Shown here: piece by piece, positions 44,282-53,155 of the stretch
Position numbering within the stretch: position 1 is the stretch's first letter
Layout of the letters: every line of letters begins with the position of its first letter
DNA from: Anaerolineae bacterium
GTDB lineage: Bacteria; Chloroflexota; Anaerolineae; Anaerolineales; UBA4823
NCBI GenBank assembly: GCA_003130835.1
Contig: QEXX01000002.1
Span: forward strand, 1 to 63,851
Direction of reading: 5' to 3'
DNA: 63,851 bases
The notes under the pieces: model-generated
Told to the model about the DNA's origin: nothing
The model's input: the letters and a program-made list of their open reading frames with translations, nothing else
Databases searched by the model: none
Translations under genes and position numbers: made by a program

Positions 44282-45037
44282 TCAAGGTGTTGGTGTTGAA
44301 GCAATATCTTCGTTATTCAAGTAGCACATTATTCCCTTCGTGATGCCTGTGGCGATCAGGTCTGGTTTTTGAGTGAGGATAACCCGATCCAAATTCAGGA
44401 AGCCGACCTCGATGATTGCTGCAACCGTTTCCGGGTCAATTTCATTAAAGGCGTGATAGCTTGTCATGTCGTTGGTGACGCTTTTGTGTTGTGGTAGTCC
44501 GGTTGTGTTGGCATAATGGGTACGTAAACAGGTCACCAAACGGGCTGATTTTTCGGGTTTGGGGTTTGAGAGCGCTGCAGCTACTTTAAACCCGGTGGCT
44601 TCGTCGTTGATAAAAACACATGAGTCGGCGTGAATGGAAAGCAGTAAGGATGAACGGTACCCGCTTAATTTCGGATCGAATTCCTGTAAAATTTCGGATT
44701 TTATCCCTTGTTCAGCCAACATCTTTTGGACGAGGGTAGCAATATTGAGATTGACATCCACCTCTCGTAAGCCATCCGGACAAATTGCTCCTGAATCGTT
44801 TCCGTAGTGGCCGGCAACAATTCCCACTTCTGGAACCATCACTGCTGTTCCTTCACTTGCCTGGGTAGGGACTAGGGTAAAGGAAATTTGCTGAGGGTTA
44901 ATAACGCTGCTTTGCCCGATTGGGATCAAGGGCTCTGTCCAGGCAGTGAATAAAGTAGCTAAAAAGCCAGCCACGACAAGAATGATTGGCACATACAAGA
45001 TTAATTTACTAGTTTCAGATGTTTTCGTGTCAGCCAT
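44282..45037 (-). CDS. Membrane-anchored N-acetylmuramoyl-L-alanine amidase (Amidase_3)
   Basis: The 251-residue protein has an N-terminal membrane helix (LILYVPIILVVAGFLATLFTAW) and an Amidase_3 domain: zinc ligand His in VAGHYGNDSGA, Glu in LREVDVNLNIA, His in LLLSIHADSC, and the catalytic Glu in AAIIEVGFLNL. It cleaves the amide bond between the glycan and stem peptide. I choose the ATG at 45037, just before the helix; a GTG at 45133 is in frame but lies in the terminator hairpin. Confidence 0.88.
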   Translation of the reverse strand: MADTKTSETSKLILYVPIILVVAGFLATLFTAWTEPLIPIGQSSVINPQQISFTLVPTQASEGTAVMVPEVGIVAGHYGNDSGAICPDGLREVDVNLNIATLVQKMLAEQGIKSEILQEFDPKLSGYRSSLLLSIHADSCVFINDEATGFKVAAALSNPKPEKSARLVTCLRTHYANTTGLPQHKSVTNDMTSYHAFNEIDPETVAAIIEVGFLNLDRVILTQKPDLIATGITKGIMCYLNNEDIASTPTP

Positions 45038-45133
45038 GCAGAGGTAGTCTCTAGTTTGAAGGTTACGATAGAGCGTTGAGCAATCGTAATGGTATTTTAA
45101 TCGATGTAAGGGTTCTATGTCCGTTAAAAACAC

Positions 45134-45160
45134 ATAACGAATGGTGCATCCATTCGTTAT
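45134..45160 (-). terminator. Rho-independent terminator after the sufR-like/sufT unit
   Basis: On the minus strand ATAACGAATGG and CCATTCGTTAT form a perfect 11-base stem with a five-base loop, followed by GTGTTTTTAA. A second inverted repeat (ATCTCCG...CGGAGAT, 45186-45219) lies between it and the SufT stop. Confidence 0.8.
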
Positions 45161-45224
45161 AAAAGGTGAGCAATTTTAATGCCATATCTCCGGTCTAGCG
45201 GAATTCGCCAAACGGAGATAGATT

Positions 45225-45569
45225 TCAGAACAATCCCCAATCGCCCCCGGCGCCTTCTTCCATCATGGAAAAATCCCACATTTCCATGCCCATTTCAATG
45301 GTGGTTGGTTTTTGAACGATCTCTTCGACCTTTTTACGGCTCATTTCTAGCAAGGCAGGCCCGTATGGGCAAAATGGGGTAGTTAGAATCATTTTGATAT
45401 GGGCGTTGTCATCCTCTATAATTAGGTCGCGTACCAGTCCTAGTTGGATAATATTCAGACCAATTTCGGGGTCGACAATCTCGCGCAATTTTTCACGCAA
45501 AGTTTCTGCCAACTCAGGATGGGTCGTATCGGCTTGCCAGATCACTTTGGAGGATTCTTCATTCGACAT
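45225..45569 (-). CDS. sufT: MIP18/SufT-family iron-sulfur assembly factor
   Basis: The 114-residue protein has the DUF59 pattern: REKLREIVDPEIGLNIIQLGLVRDLII, then IKMILTTPFCPYGPALLEMSRKKVEEI with the conserved TTPFCP Cys. SufT-type proteins help mature Fe-S proteins. I start at 45569, where GGAG lies eight bases upstream. It is five bases after the SufR-like gene and is divergent from sufCBD, which supports the role. Confidence 0.88.
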   Translation of the reverse strand: MSNEESSKVIWQADTTHPELAETLREKLREIVDPEIGLNIIQLGLVRDLIIEDDNAHIKMILTTPFCPYGPALLEMSRKKVEEIVQKPTTIEMGMEMWDFSMMEEGAGGDWGLF

Positions 45570-45573
45570 TTGC

Positions 45574-46221
45574 TTACTCCTTTTGATTGGATACAACATA
45601 GCTGCAATAAGAATCGCCGTTTAGAACACAGCGGACTTTTTCGGCTGGAAGAGATAGCAAAGTGGATATGAGGGTTTGGTCAACCGAGCAAACCTCCGGA
45701 TGGGCTTGACTGACTTGTAAATAAGGACAGTTAATTTCTCGGATATAGTAATTATCGCCTTGTTTTTCCCATTCTACCGAGAAACCTTCCTGGCGCAGGA
45801 GTTGTTTGATTAAGTTTAAGCGCTCTTCTATGGGCAATCCCTTGAGGGATTCCTCGTAATCGGAGGCGATGTCTTTTGCCATTTGGGTAAAGAGTTGATT
45901 CACCATCGCTAGCGGCAGTTGATCTTTGAGTTGAGACAACAATCGAGTGGTTAAGCGAAGATAGCGGGTAGGAAACAATTCTTTTCCACTTTCTGTCAAG
46001 CGATAAAGCCTTCTAGGGCGTCCCACGCCGTGTCTTTCTTCGTAGGAATAGACAAGCCCTTCAGCTTCTAATTTGTTTAGGTGATGTCGAACAGAAATTG
46101 GGTTAATATCCACGGCTGCTGCAAGTTCGTTTACGGTACAGCTTTGGCGGATTAGGAGCGTTTTTAAAACCCGCTGGCGTGTTGTTTGGTTTTGATCATC
46201 GAATTGAGTTATTGCTTCCAT
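45574..46221 (-). CDS. SufR-like winged-helix regulator with four C-terminal cysteines
   Basis: The 215-residue protein has an ArsR/DeoR-type winged helix (TVNELAAAVDINPISVRHHLNKLEAEGLV near 29-57, GVGRPRRLYRLTESGKELFP) and a C-terminal domain with C165, C178, C198 and C206. In cyanobacterial SufR four cysteines bind [4Fe-4S] and let it repress suf genes. The first spacing here (C-x12-C) equals the known one, but the rest is C-x19-C-x7-C. It is divergent from sufCBDSU, so it probably regulates that operon and itself. Confidence 0.85.
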   Translation of the reverse strand: MEAITQFDDQNQTTRQRVLKTLLIRQSCTVNELAAAVDINPISVRHHLNKLEAEGLVYSYEERHGVGRPRRLYRLTESGKELFPTRYLRLTTRLLSQLKDQLPLAMVNQLFTQMAKDIASDYEESLKGLPIEERLNLIKQLLRQEGFSVEWEKQGDNYYIREINCPYLQVSQAHPEVCSVDQTLISTLLSLPAEKVRCVLNGDSYCSYVVSNQKE

Positions 46222-46269
46222 AGACCTTCAAACGCTAAAACTTCTCCAAATTTATCGACCGAAAAATTT

Positions 46270-46308
46270 CTTAGGTCGCAGTATAGCATAACCTAAGATA
46301 TTTGTCAA
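46270..46308 (-). promoter_or_regulatory. Promoter and candidate operator of the sufR-like gene
   Basis: On the minus strand a perfect -35 TTGACA (46303-46308) and -10 TATACT (46280-46285) are 17 bases apart. The inverted repeat CTTAGGT (46270-46276) / ACCTAAG (46291-46297) brackets the -10, an ideal place for an autorepressor. Binding by the SufR-like protein is inferred. Confidence 0.7.
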
Positions 46309-46334
46309 TATTAAGATTTTTATCGTAAATATTA

Positions 46335-46363
46335 TTGACAGAATCAAAGCTTCACGCTATAAT
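46335..46363 (+). promoter_or_regulatory. Consensus promoter of the suf operon
   Basis: TTGACA (46335-46340), a 17-base spacer and TATAAT (46358-46363) form a perfect sigma-70-type promoter 77 bases before sufC. Its -35 is part of an inverted repeat (TGTCAATA / TATTGACA, 46303-46310 and 46333-46340) shared with the divergent promoter, so one factor could control both. Confidence 0.9.
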
Positions 46364-46440
46364 AGCGCAAAATCAGATAAACAATCTCTGTAAAGGGTTT
46401 AGCAGACTCAATCATCTAATCAAACAAGGAGAAGCAAAGT

Positions 46441-47211
46441 ATGTCCGAATTGCAAATTGTCGATTTGCATGTCAATGTAAACGGTAAGGAGATCCTGAAG
46501 GGTGTCAACTTGACCGTTCGCCAAGGTGAAGTCCATGCTCTAATGGGCCCAAATGGCACCGGCAAATCAACCCTAGCCTATACGTTGATGGGGCACCCGA
46601 ACTACGAGGTGACTCAAGGGGAAGTGTGGTTTAAAGGGCAGAACATCCTTGAGTTAGAAGCCGACCAGCGGGCTCATTTAGGGCTTTTCTTAGCTTTTCA
46701 ATATCCGGTAGCTATTCCCGGAGTTTCGGTGGCAAACTTTCTCCGAGCGGCGATCAATGCGCGGCGCAAAGCAGAAAACCCAGAAGATAAGGGCATTCCT
46801 ATCCCGGAATTTCGTAAGCAATTGAAAAAGGTAATGGATACGCTCCGCATGGATCATTCTTTTGCTGGACGCTACCTGAACGATGGTTTCTCCGGCGGTG
46901 AGAAAAAGCGCGCTGAAGTGTTGCAAATGGCGATGCTCAAACCGGAAATTGCGATCATGGACGAGACTGACTCCGGGTTGGATATCGACGCGTTGCGCAT
47001 TGTGGCTGAAGGTGTGAATACTTTGCGTGGTCCTGATTTGGGTGTTTTGGTCATTACCCACTATCAACGCATTCTGAACTACATCAAGCCGGATATCGTG
47101 CATATTATGTTAGACGGGCGAATTGTCGAATCCGGCGGGCCCGATCTCGCTTTGCATTTGGAAGAGCATGGTTACGATTGGTTGAAGAACAAAGTAGAAG
47201 TCATAGCATAA
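46441..47211 (+). CDS. sufC: Fe-S assembly ATPase SufC
   Basis: The 256-residue ABC-type ATPase has Walker [10 protein letters not shown] (K42), the signature [13 protein letters not shown], Walker [13 protein letters not shown] and the SufC-specific ending with YDWLKN. SufC powers the SufBC2D scaffold that builds Fe-S clusters. AAGGAG lies upstream of the ATG. It is first in the suf operon. Confidence 0.97.
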   Translation: MSELQIVDLHVNVNGKEILKGVNLTVRQGEVHALMGPNGTGKSTLAYTLMGHPNYEVTQGEVWFKGQNILELEADQRAHLGLFLAFQYPVAIPGVSVANFLRAAINARRKAENPEDKGIPIPEFRKQLKKVMDTLRMDHSFAGRYLNDGFSGGEKKRAEVLQMAMLKPEIAIMDETDSGLDIDALRIVAEGVNTLRGPDLGVLVITHYQRILNYIKPDIVHIMLDGRIVESGGPDLALHLEEHGYDWLKNKVEVIA

Positions 47212-47245
47212 GTGTTGGTGTTCTTACCTAATCTGGAGGTGTATT

Positions 47246-48652
47246 ATGGCTAGCGATGCAGCAATTTTGGAAGGTCTCGGTGAATATCGCTATGGTTTTC
47301 GTGATCCGGAAACCTATGTGTTTAAGACCCGCAAGGGGCTCGACCGTGAAATCGTTGAGCAAATTTCATACATGAAAGAAGAACCTCAATGGATGTTGGA
47401 GTTTCGGCTTAAGGCTTTGGATCACTTCTTAAAGCGGCCGATGCCTACTTGGGGGGCTGACCTATCCAAGTTGAATTTGGACGATATCTATTACTACGTT
47501 AAGCCCGCTGAGGCGCAAGGTCGTTCGTGGGACGAGGTTCCTGATACTATTAAGAATACCTTTGAGAAATTGGGCATCCCTGAGGCAGAGCGTAAGTTTT
47601 TAGCCGGCGTTGGTGCTCAATATGAATCGGAGATGGTATATCATAGCATTCAAGAACACCTTGAAAAACAAGGGGTGATTTTCCTTTCCATAGAAGATGG
47701 GTTGAAACAGCACCCTGATCTATTCCGCGAGTACTTTGCTACTGTTATCCCGATTGAAGATAACAAATTTGCGGCTTTGAATAGCGCGGTATGGTCTGGA
47801 GGCTCCTTTATCTACATTCCCAAGGGGGTCAAAGTGGATTTACCCTTACAGGCTTATTTTCGCTTGAATGTAGCCAATATTGGTCAATTTGAGCGCACGT
47901 TGATCATCGCTGATGAAGGATCGCAAGTGCACTATGTTGAAGGGTGTACGGCGCCCATCTACTCGACCGACTCTTTTCACAGCGGTGTTATCGAAATTGT
48001 CGTCAAGAGAGGGGCTCGAGTTCGCTACACAACCATTCAGAATTGGTCTTCCAATGTATATAACTTGGTGACGCAACGCGCTCTGGTCTATGAAGACGCT
48101 ACGATGGAGTGGGTCGATGCGAATCTGGGGTCGAAGATCACCATGAAGTACCCTTCCTGTTACCTGAAGGAACCGGGCGCGCACGGTGAAATCTTGTCCA
48201 TGGCTTTTGCCGGTAAGGGACAGCATCAGGACGCTGGCGGAAAAGTGATTCACTTTGCTCCGAACACAAGCAGTAAGATTGTTTCAAAATCGATCAGCAA
48301 GAGTGGTGGGCGCTCTTCCTATCGTGGCTTGCTGAAAGTGTATAAAGGGGCAAAAGGCGTCAAATCGAATGTTGTCTGCGATGCCCTGCTTTTGGATGAA
48401 ACCTCACGCTCTGATACATACCCCTACATTGAGATCGATGAAGAAGACGTGACCATCGGGCACGAAGCTACAGTCTCTAAGGTTGGGGAAGAACAGCTTT
48501 TCTACCTGATGAGCCGTGGCTTGAATGAGGATGAAGCAACCTCAATGGTTGTGTCGGGCTTTATTGAGCCATTGGTCAAGGAATTGCCAATGGAATATGC
48601 AATTGAAATGAATCGGTTGATACAACTCCAAATGGAAGGATCAATAGGGTAG
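47246..48652 (+). CDS. sufB: Fe-S cluster scaffold protein SufB
   Basis: The 468-residue protein has the SufB pattern: [17 protein letters not shown] at the N-terminus, [14 protein letters not shown], the beta-helix core [21 protein letters not shown], and [29 protein letters not shown] with the conserved His. It is the main scaffold with SufC and SufD. CTGGAGGTG precedes the ATG. Confidence 0.97.
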   Translation: MASDAAILEGLGEYRYGFRDPETYVFKTRKGLDREIVEQISYMKEEPQWMLEFRLKALDHFLKRPMPTWGADLSKLNLDDIYYYVKPAEAQGRSWDEVPDTIKNTFEKLGIPEAERKFLAGVGAQYESEMVYHSIQEHLEKQGVIFLSIEDGLKQHPDLFREYFATVIPIEDNKFAALNSAVWSGGSFIYIPKGVKVDLPLQAYFRLNVANIGQFERTLIIADEGSQVHYVEGCTAPIYSTDSFHSGVIEIVVKRGARVRYTTIQNWSSNVYNLVTQRALVYEDATMEWVDANLGSKITMKYPSCYLKEPGAHGEILSMAFAGKGQHQDAGGKVIHFAPNTSSKIVSKSISKSGGRSSYRGLLKVYKGAKGVKSNVVCDALLLDETSRSDTYPYIEIDEEDVTIGHEATVSKVGEEQLFYLMSRGLNEDEATSMVVSGFIEPLVKELPMEYAIEMNRLIQLQMEGSIG

Positions 48653-48654
48653 CT

Positions 48655-50010
48655 ATGGCAACACCGGTGATTGTTACTCGAAAACGACGTGAATCCGAGG
48701 TAGAACTAAACCGCTTCCCATTTACCGAAAAGGATTTGCCTGGCTTTGAACAGGCAGATGAAGTGCCGGCATTTCTCAGGGAATATCGCTTCAAGGGGTG
48801 GAATTTATTTCAAACCATCCCAATGCCCACGACGAATGATGAAGCCTGGCGAAGGACGGATCTTCGTGGATTGCGGGCATCAGAACTGACCTTACGAGCG
48901 GAACTCCCGAAACGGCAGGTTAAGCCACCCCGCAATTTACTGAAACCCCTGGTGGGTAAAAAGCATGGCGGACAGATTATTCTGGTGCCAACCTACCAGA
49001 CAATTCATCAGGTAAGCGACGAGTGGCAAAAACAAGGGATGATTTTTACCGATTTTCGCACAGCTCAAAAAGAGCATGCCGAATGGTTGTCCAACACGAT
49101 GGGGCAAATTGTCCGTCCTGAAGAGGGTAAGTTTGCAGCCTTGGCGACTGCTTTTGCTGAAGATGGCGTGCTGGTCTATATCCCACGCGGCGTTCGTTTG
49201 AAGGAACCGCTCCATAGCGTTATCTGGTCACCCGGAACGCGCTTAGCTCGCTTCACCCGTTTGTTGATCTGGGTGGATGACGATGCCGAGTTGACTTTTG
49301 TGCACGAGGTTGCTTCTCCTGATCAGCAGGACGGGCAAAGTTTCCATGCCGGCATTGTCGAAATCCATGTTGGCAAAGGCTCTCACCTCACTTTTGTGGA
49401 AATGCAATCGTGGGGGCGAGATGTCTGGAACTTTACCCACGAACGAGCAAGGGTCGATCGAGATGGAACCTTGGATTGGATTTTTGGCTCAGTTGGGAGC
49501 CAATTAACCAAAACATTTATGGAAATTGACCTAGTCGGGGAAGGCGCTACGGGCAAGATGTCTGGTTTCTACTTCACGAACGGGAATCAACATCTTGATC
49601 ACGACACTCAACAGAATCACTTTGCTCCCCATACGACCAGTGATTTGCTTTTCAAAGGAGCGCTGCAAGACCGCAGTCGTTCGGTTTGGCAGGGGATGAT
49701 CTACGTTGCACCAGGGGCACAAAAAACAGATGGTTATCAAGCGAATCGCAACTTAACCCTTAGTCCTCATGCCCGTGCTGACTCAATTCCGGGCCTTGAG
49801 ATTATGGCTGATGATGTTCGATGCACGCATGGGGCAACGGTGGGTAAAGTCGATGAAGAGCAATTGTTTTACTTGCTCAGCCGCGGTATCTCCCGCAAGG
49901 AAGCGATTCGGCTTATCGTCGAAGGCTTCTTTGAGCCGATTATGGAGCGAGTCCCGTACGGCGGAGTGCGACAACGATTTCGGACTGCCATAAAGCAAAA
50001 AATCGGGTAA
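48655..50010 (+). CDS. sufD: Fe-S cluster assembly protein SufD
   Basis: The 451-residue protein is a SufB homologue with the SufD layout: an N-terminal helical region (FLREYRFKGWNLFQTIPMPT), RAEDGVLVYIPRG-like AFAEDGVLVYIPRGVRLKEP, a beta-helix with FVEMQSWGRDVWNFTHERARVDRD, and DDVRCTHGATVGKVDEEQLFYLLSRGI at the end. The start is two bases after the sufB stop. Confidence 0.95.
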   Translation: MATPVIVTRKRRESEVELNRFPFTEKDLPGFEQADEVPAFLREYRFKGWNLFQTIPMPTTNDEAWRRTDLRGLRASELTLRAELPKRQVKPPRNLLKPLVGKKHGGQIILVPTYQTIHQVSDEWQKQGMIFTDFRTAQKEHAEWLSNTMGQIVRPEEGKFAALATAFAEDGVLVYIPRGVRLKEPLHSVIWSPGTRLARFTRLLIWVDDDAELTFVHEVASPDQQDGQSFHAGIVEIHVGKGSHLTFVEMQSWGRDVWNFTHERARVDRDGTLDWIFGSVGSQLTKTFMEIDLVGEGATGKMSGFYFTNGNQHLDHDTQQNHFAPHTTSDLLFKGALQDRSRSVWQGMIYVAPGAQKTDGYQANRNLTLSPHARADSIPGLEIMADDVRCTHGATVGKVDEEQLFYLLSRGISRKEAIRLIVEGFFEPIMERVPYGGVRQRFRTAIKQKIG

Positions 50011-50086
50011 AATATAAGTTTGAATTCTAATTCATGATTTGGAACTTTGTTCCTTAACAACTGAGCTCGTTAGTGGGAGGTGGTAA

Positions 50087-50371
50087 TTGGCAGAGTTACA
50101 CTTTACCAGAGCACCAGACTCGGATGAGATCTTTGAAGTGGGTAGCTTAGTAGAGGTATTTTGCGACCACGAACGAAACGGCAATCGAGTTCGAGATTGG
50201 TTGTTAGGCACCGTAGTTCAGGTCGATCCCAAAATGGTTGCCGTACAATTCCAGCAGAACGTGTATCTAACCGACGGCTGGATGGTGCCTGACCGTGTTT
50301 TATGGTGCCCAAAGGACTCTCATAACATCCGTTTGCCTCGCAAACGGAAACGTGTCAAAGCGAGTGGATAA
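50087..50371 (+). CDS. Small basic protein of unknown function inside the suf operon
   Basis: The 94-residue protein starts at TTG, chosen because GGGAGGTGG lies immediately upstream. It looks like a small SH3/Tudor-like barrel (FEVGSLVEVFCDHERNG, DWLLGTVVQVDPKMVAVQFQQNVYL) with a very basic tail (RLPRKRKRVK). Two cysteines are present but no obvious metal motif. It ends three bases before sufS, so it is co-translated with the Fe-S machinery. I do not know a named family for it. Confidence 0.7.
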   Translation: MAELHFTRAPDSDEIFEVGSLVEVFCDHERNGNRVRDWLLGTVVQVDPKMVAVQFQQNVYLTDGWMVPDRVLWCPKDSHNIRLPRKRKRVKASG

Positions 50372-50374
50372 GAC

Positions 50375-51625
50375 ATGGCGAATCACATTCTAACGACTAC
50401 GCTGGACGTAAAGAAAATTCGCGAGGATTTTCCAGTGCTAGGACGCCAGGTACGGCCTGGCGTCCCACTTATCTATTTGGACTCAACTGCGACCAGCCAG
50501 AAACCTACCTCAGTTATTGAAACGATGGATCGGTTTTATCGCAATTCCAACGCCAACATCCATCGTGGAATTCATGTTTTAGCGGAAGAGGCTACGGCTG
50601 CGTATGAGGAAGCCAGAGAAAAAGTACGGCGTTTTCTTAACGCGCCTTCGAGTCGCCAAGTGATCTTCACGCGCAATACGACCGAAGCCATTAATTTGGT
50701 TGCCTACTCGTGGGGACTGAGCCAACTGAAATCGGGCGATATTGTTTTGCTCACCGAAATGGAACATCATTCCAATCTAGTGCCTTGGTATCTTTTGGCT
50801 GAACGCTTGGGTTTGAGACTAGAATACGTCTCAGTCTCAGATGAGGGTTTGTTAGATGTGGCTGATTTCGAGCGAAAGCTCGAGCTCAAGCCCAAACTTT
50901 TTGCCTTTACGCACATGTCAAACGTCGTGGGAACAATCAATCCAGCCAAAGAGATGATTGCCAAGGCGCATCAGGTAGGCGCAATCACGCTTTTAGATGG
51001 AGCGCAATCGGTGCCTCACTTTCGGGTAGATGTCCGCGACCTTGATGTTGATTTCTTGGCTTTTTCTGGGCACAAAATGTGCGGTCCGACCGGCATCGGA
51101 GTCCTGTATGGCAAAAAAGATCTTTTGGAACAGATGCCGCCCTTCTTGGGCGGGGGAGACATGATCAAGCGGGTTACATTGGGTTCCTTTAAGCCCAATG
51201 AGTTGCCGTATAAGTTCGAAGCAGGAACGCCGGCCATTGCAGAAGCCATTGGCTTAGGAGCGGCGATTGACTACTTGAGCCGCATTGGAATGGATGCCAT
51301 TGCTCAACATGAACACGCTTTGGTGAGCTATGCCTTAGATCGCTTGGCGGAAATACCCAACCTGCGCATTTTCGGTCCCAGCGCGGACAAAAAGGGAGGG
51401 GTTGTCTCTTTTGTTATGGATGGGGTCCATGCACATGATATTGCGCAGGTTTTAGACCAATCTGGGGTAGCGATTCGGGCCGGTCATCATTGCGCAATGC
51501 CACTGCATGAAAAATTTCAAATTCCTGCCACGGCAAGGGCAAGTTTCTATTTGTATAATACCTTCGATGAGATCGATCATCTTGTCAACGCAATCTATCG
51601 GGTCAAGGACCTGTTTGGAGTTTAA
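50375..51625 (+). CDS. sufS: Cysteine desulfurase SufS
   Basis: The 416-residue PLP enzyme is of the group II (SufS/CsdA) type: IYLDSTATSQKP near 34-44, HHSNLVPW at 131-138, PLP lysine K234 in FSGHKMCGPTGIG, and nucleophile C373 in RAGHHCAMPLH. It takes sulfur from cysteine and passes it to SufU. It is four bases after the small unknown gene and three before sufU. Confidence 0.96.
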   Translation: MANHILTTTLDVKKIREDFPVLGRQVRPGVPLIYLDSTATSQKPTSVIETMDRFYRNSNANIHRGIHVLAEEATAAYEEAREKVRRFLNAPSSRQVIFTRNTTEAINLVAYSWGLSQLKSGDIVLLTEMEHHSNLVPWYLLAERLGLRLEYVSVSDEGLLDVADFERKLELKPKLFAFTHMSNVVGTINPAKEMIAKAHQVGAITLLDGAQSVPHFRVDVRDLDVDFLAFSGHKMCGPTGIGVLYGKKDLLEQMPPFLGGGDMIKRVTLGSFKPNELPYKFEAGTPAIAEAIGLGAAIDYLSRIGMDAIAQHEHALVSYALDRLAEIPNLRIFGPSADKKGGVVSFVMDGVHAHDIAQVLDQSGVAIRAGHHCAMPLHEKFQIPATARASFYLYNTFDEIDHLVNAIYRVKDLFGV

Positions 51626-51628
51626 CCG

Positions 51629-52030
51629 ATGGATGATTTTTATCGAGAATTAATTATTGACCGCTATAAAAACCCTCAATTTCGGGGAGTCTTAGACCCG
51701 GCTGATATTAGCTTTGAAGATGATAATCCTCTGTGCGGCGATCACATTCACATTGATTTGCGCGTCGGAGAAGATGGCATTGTGCGAGAAGCGCGGTTTG
51801 ATGGAAAAGGCTGCGCGATTTCTCAAGCTTCAGCAGATTTATTGATGGAAAAAATTATCGGGATGCACTTGGACGAAGTGAAGCAAATATCCAAGCAGGA
51901 TATCTTGGATATGTTAGGCATTGAGCTGGGACCTGTGCGGCTGAAATGTGCTTTATTGTCGCTAAAAGTTCTCAAAGCAGGCGTTTATGGTTTAGGAGAA
52001 GCCACAGACGATTTAGTAGAGGATGAATAA
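51629..52030 (+). CDS. sufU: Zinc-dependent sulfurtransferase SufU
   Basis: The 133-residue protein has the SufU pattern: YRELIIDRYKNPQFRG, the zinc ligands C36 and D38 in NPLCGDH, C62 in GKGCAISQASADL, and C107 in RLKCALL. The GCAISQAS insert distinguishes it from IscU. SufU accepts the persulfide from SufS by ligand exchange. Its stop overlaps the next start (TAATG). Confidence 0.94.
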   Translation: MDDFYRELIIDRYKNPQFRGVLDPADISFEDDNPLCGDHIHIDLRVGEDGIVREARFDGKGCAISQASADLLMEKIIGMHLDEVKQISKQDILDMLGIELGPVRLKCALLSLKVLKAGVYGLGEATDDLVEDE

Positions 52031-52380
52031 TGTTTAACTACCGCATGAGCGATCCATCTACCTGCCAGTTCTATGATCTTTTTCCCCAAGAAGAATTGCA
52101 AAACGGGGAAAGAGTTTTTATTGAAGTCGAACGACACTCGGTTGTTATTTTTAATATTGCTGGTGAATACTTTGCCATCGCAGACGTTTGTTCGCATGAT
52201 GATGGCCCATTGGGGGATGGTGAACTCGATGGCTTGACGATTATTTGCCCGAGACATGGGGCGCAATTTGACATCCGTAGTGGCAAAGCGTTAACTTTGC
52301 CGGCTGTTCAGGATATTCCTGCATACCCAGTGCGTATCCAGAACGGGATGATTCAAATTGGTTTACCGAAAGATTCCTAA
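52030..52380 (+). CDS. Rieske-type [2Fe-2S] ferredoxin
   Basis: The 116-residue protein has the Rieske ligands CSHDDG and CPRHGAQFD, in the arrangement of soluble Rieske ferredoxins. It could donate electrons during cluster assembly or to an oxygenase; its place as last gene of the suf operon favours the former. An in-frame ATG at 52045 is an alternative start. Confidence 0.9.
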   Translation: MFNYRMSDPSTCQFYDLFPQEELQNGERVFIEVERHSVVIFNIAGEYFAIADVCSHDDGPLGDGELDGLTIICPRHGAQFDIRSGKALTLPAVQDIPAYPVRIQNGMIQIGLPKDS

Positions 52381-52384
52381 GGGT

Positions 52385-53155
52385 TTATGTAGAAGTATTG
52401 ACCCAGCCGATCGCCCAAAAGGTTGGAATATAAAGAATCCGTTGTCCGTTGCTCCACGCTTGGCGATCAAGCTCAAAGAGCTGGTTGATTTTTTCTTCAT
52501 CTAACCAAATGGCAAGATCGTCCCTGAGATAGTTCCACTCAAACTTGTGCGCTTCAAGGGCATTCTCTCGGCGGAACTCGTTGCCATAGATCCCTACGAT
52601 GACATCGACTAGTCCGTGAGTCTTGAATAATTGCGCCAATTTACGGCCAGCAGCCGTATCTGCACCTTGATTAATCAGGCTTAAGTTCTGGAGACAGCCG
52701 ATCTCTTCCAAATTTGAAGGATAATCAATCCGTGCGCGGTGATCGGGTTCAGCAAACGCAATCACTGCGCCTCCGATGCGGGTGACGCGAATCATTTCTC
52801 GAAGGGTGCGGTTTTTATCGTGCACCCAGAGCAGAAAATAATGGCAAAGGGTAATATCGAACGTTTGGTCGGGAAAGGGTAAAAGCTGAGCGTCGGCTGC
52901 AGCTAGAAGGTTGCTGGGATTTTCAGTTTTGGCAAAGCATAGACTAGTGAAATCGAGGTCAATCCCAAAACAAGATAAGACATTTTTTCTCCGAATATCT
53001 GCCAGGATTACACCCGTCCCACAGCCAACTTCGAGGATGCGGCTGGTTGATCGCACACCCGCAAGCTTAAGCAAATATTCTCGGTTGGGTGCAGTCCACA
53101 GTGACTGAACCAAATATTGTCTGTGTAACTCATTGATGCTGTTTGGTTTTGACAT
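52385..53155 (-). CDS. SAM-dependent class I methyltransferase
   Basis: The 256-residue protein has motif I ILEVGCGTGVILADI, then GIDLDFTSLCFAK, LPFPDQTFDITLCHYFLLWV and GGAVIAFAEPD, the Methyltransf_11 pattern. The start at 53155 overlaps the radical SAM-like gene by 26 bases; an ATG at 53182 is also in frame. It is the last gene of the unit that includes the Cys-Ala membrane protein, so its target could be that protein, a cofactor or a small molecule. It is convergent with the suf operon, four bases away. Confidence 0.85.
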   Translation of the reverse strand: MSKPNSINELHRQYLVQSLWTAPNREYLLKLAGVRSTSRILEVGCGTGVILADIRRKNVLSCFGIDLDFTSLCFAKTENPSNLLAAADAQLLPFPDQTFDITLCHYFLLWVHDKNRTLREMIRVTRIGGAVIAFAEPDHRARIDYPSNLEEIGCLQNLSLINQGADTAAGRKLAQLFKTHGLVDVIVGIYGNEFRRENALEAHKFEWNYLRDDLAIWLDEEKINQLFELDRQAWSNGQRILYIPTFWAIGWVNTST

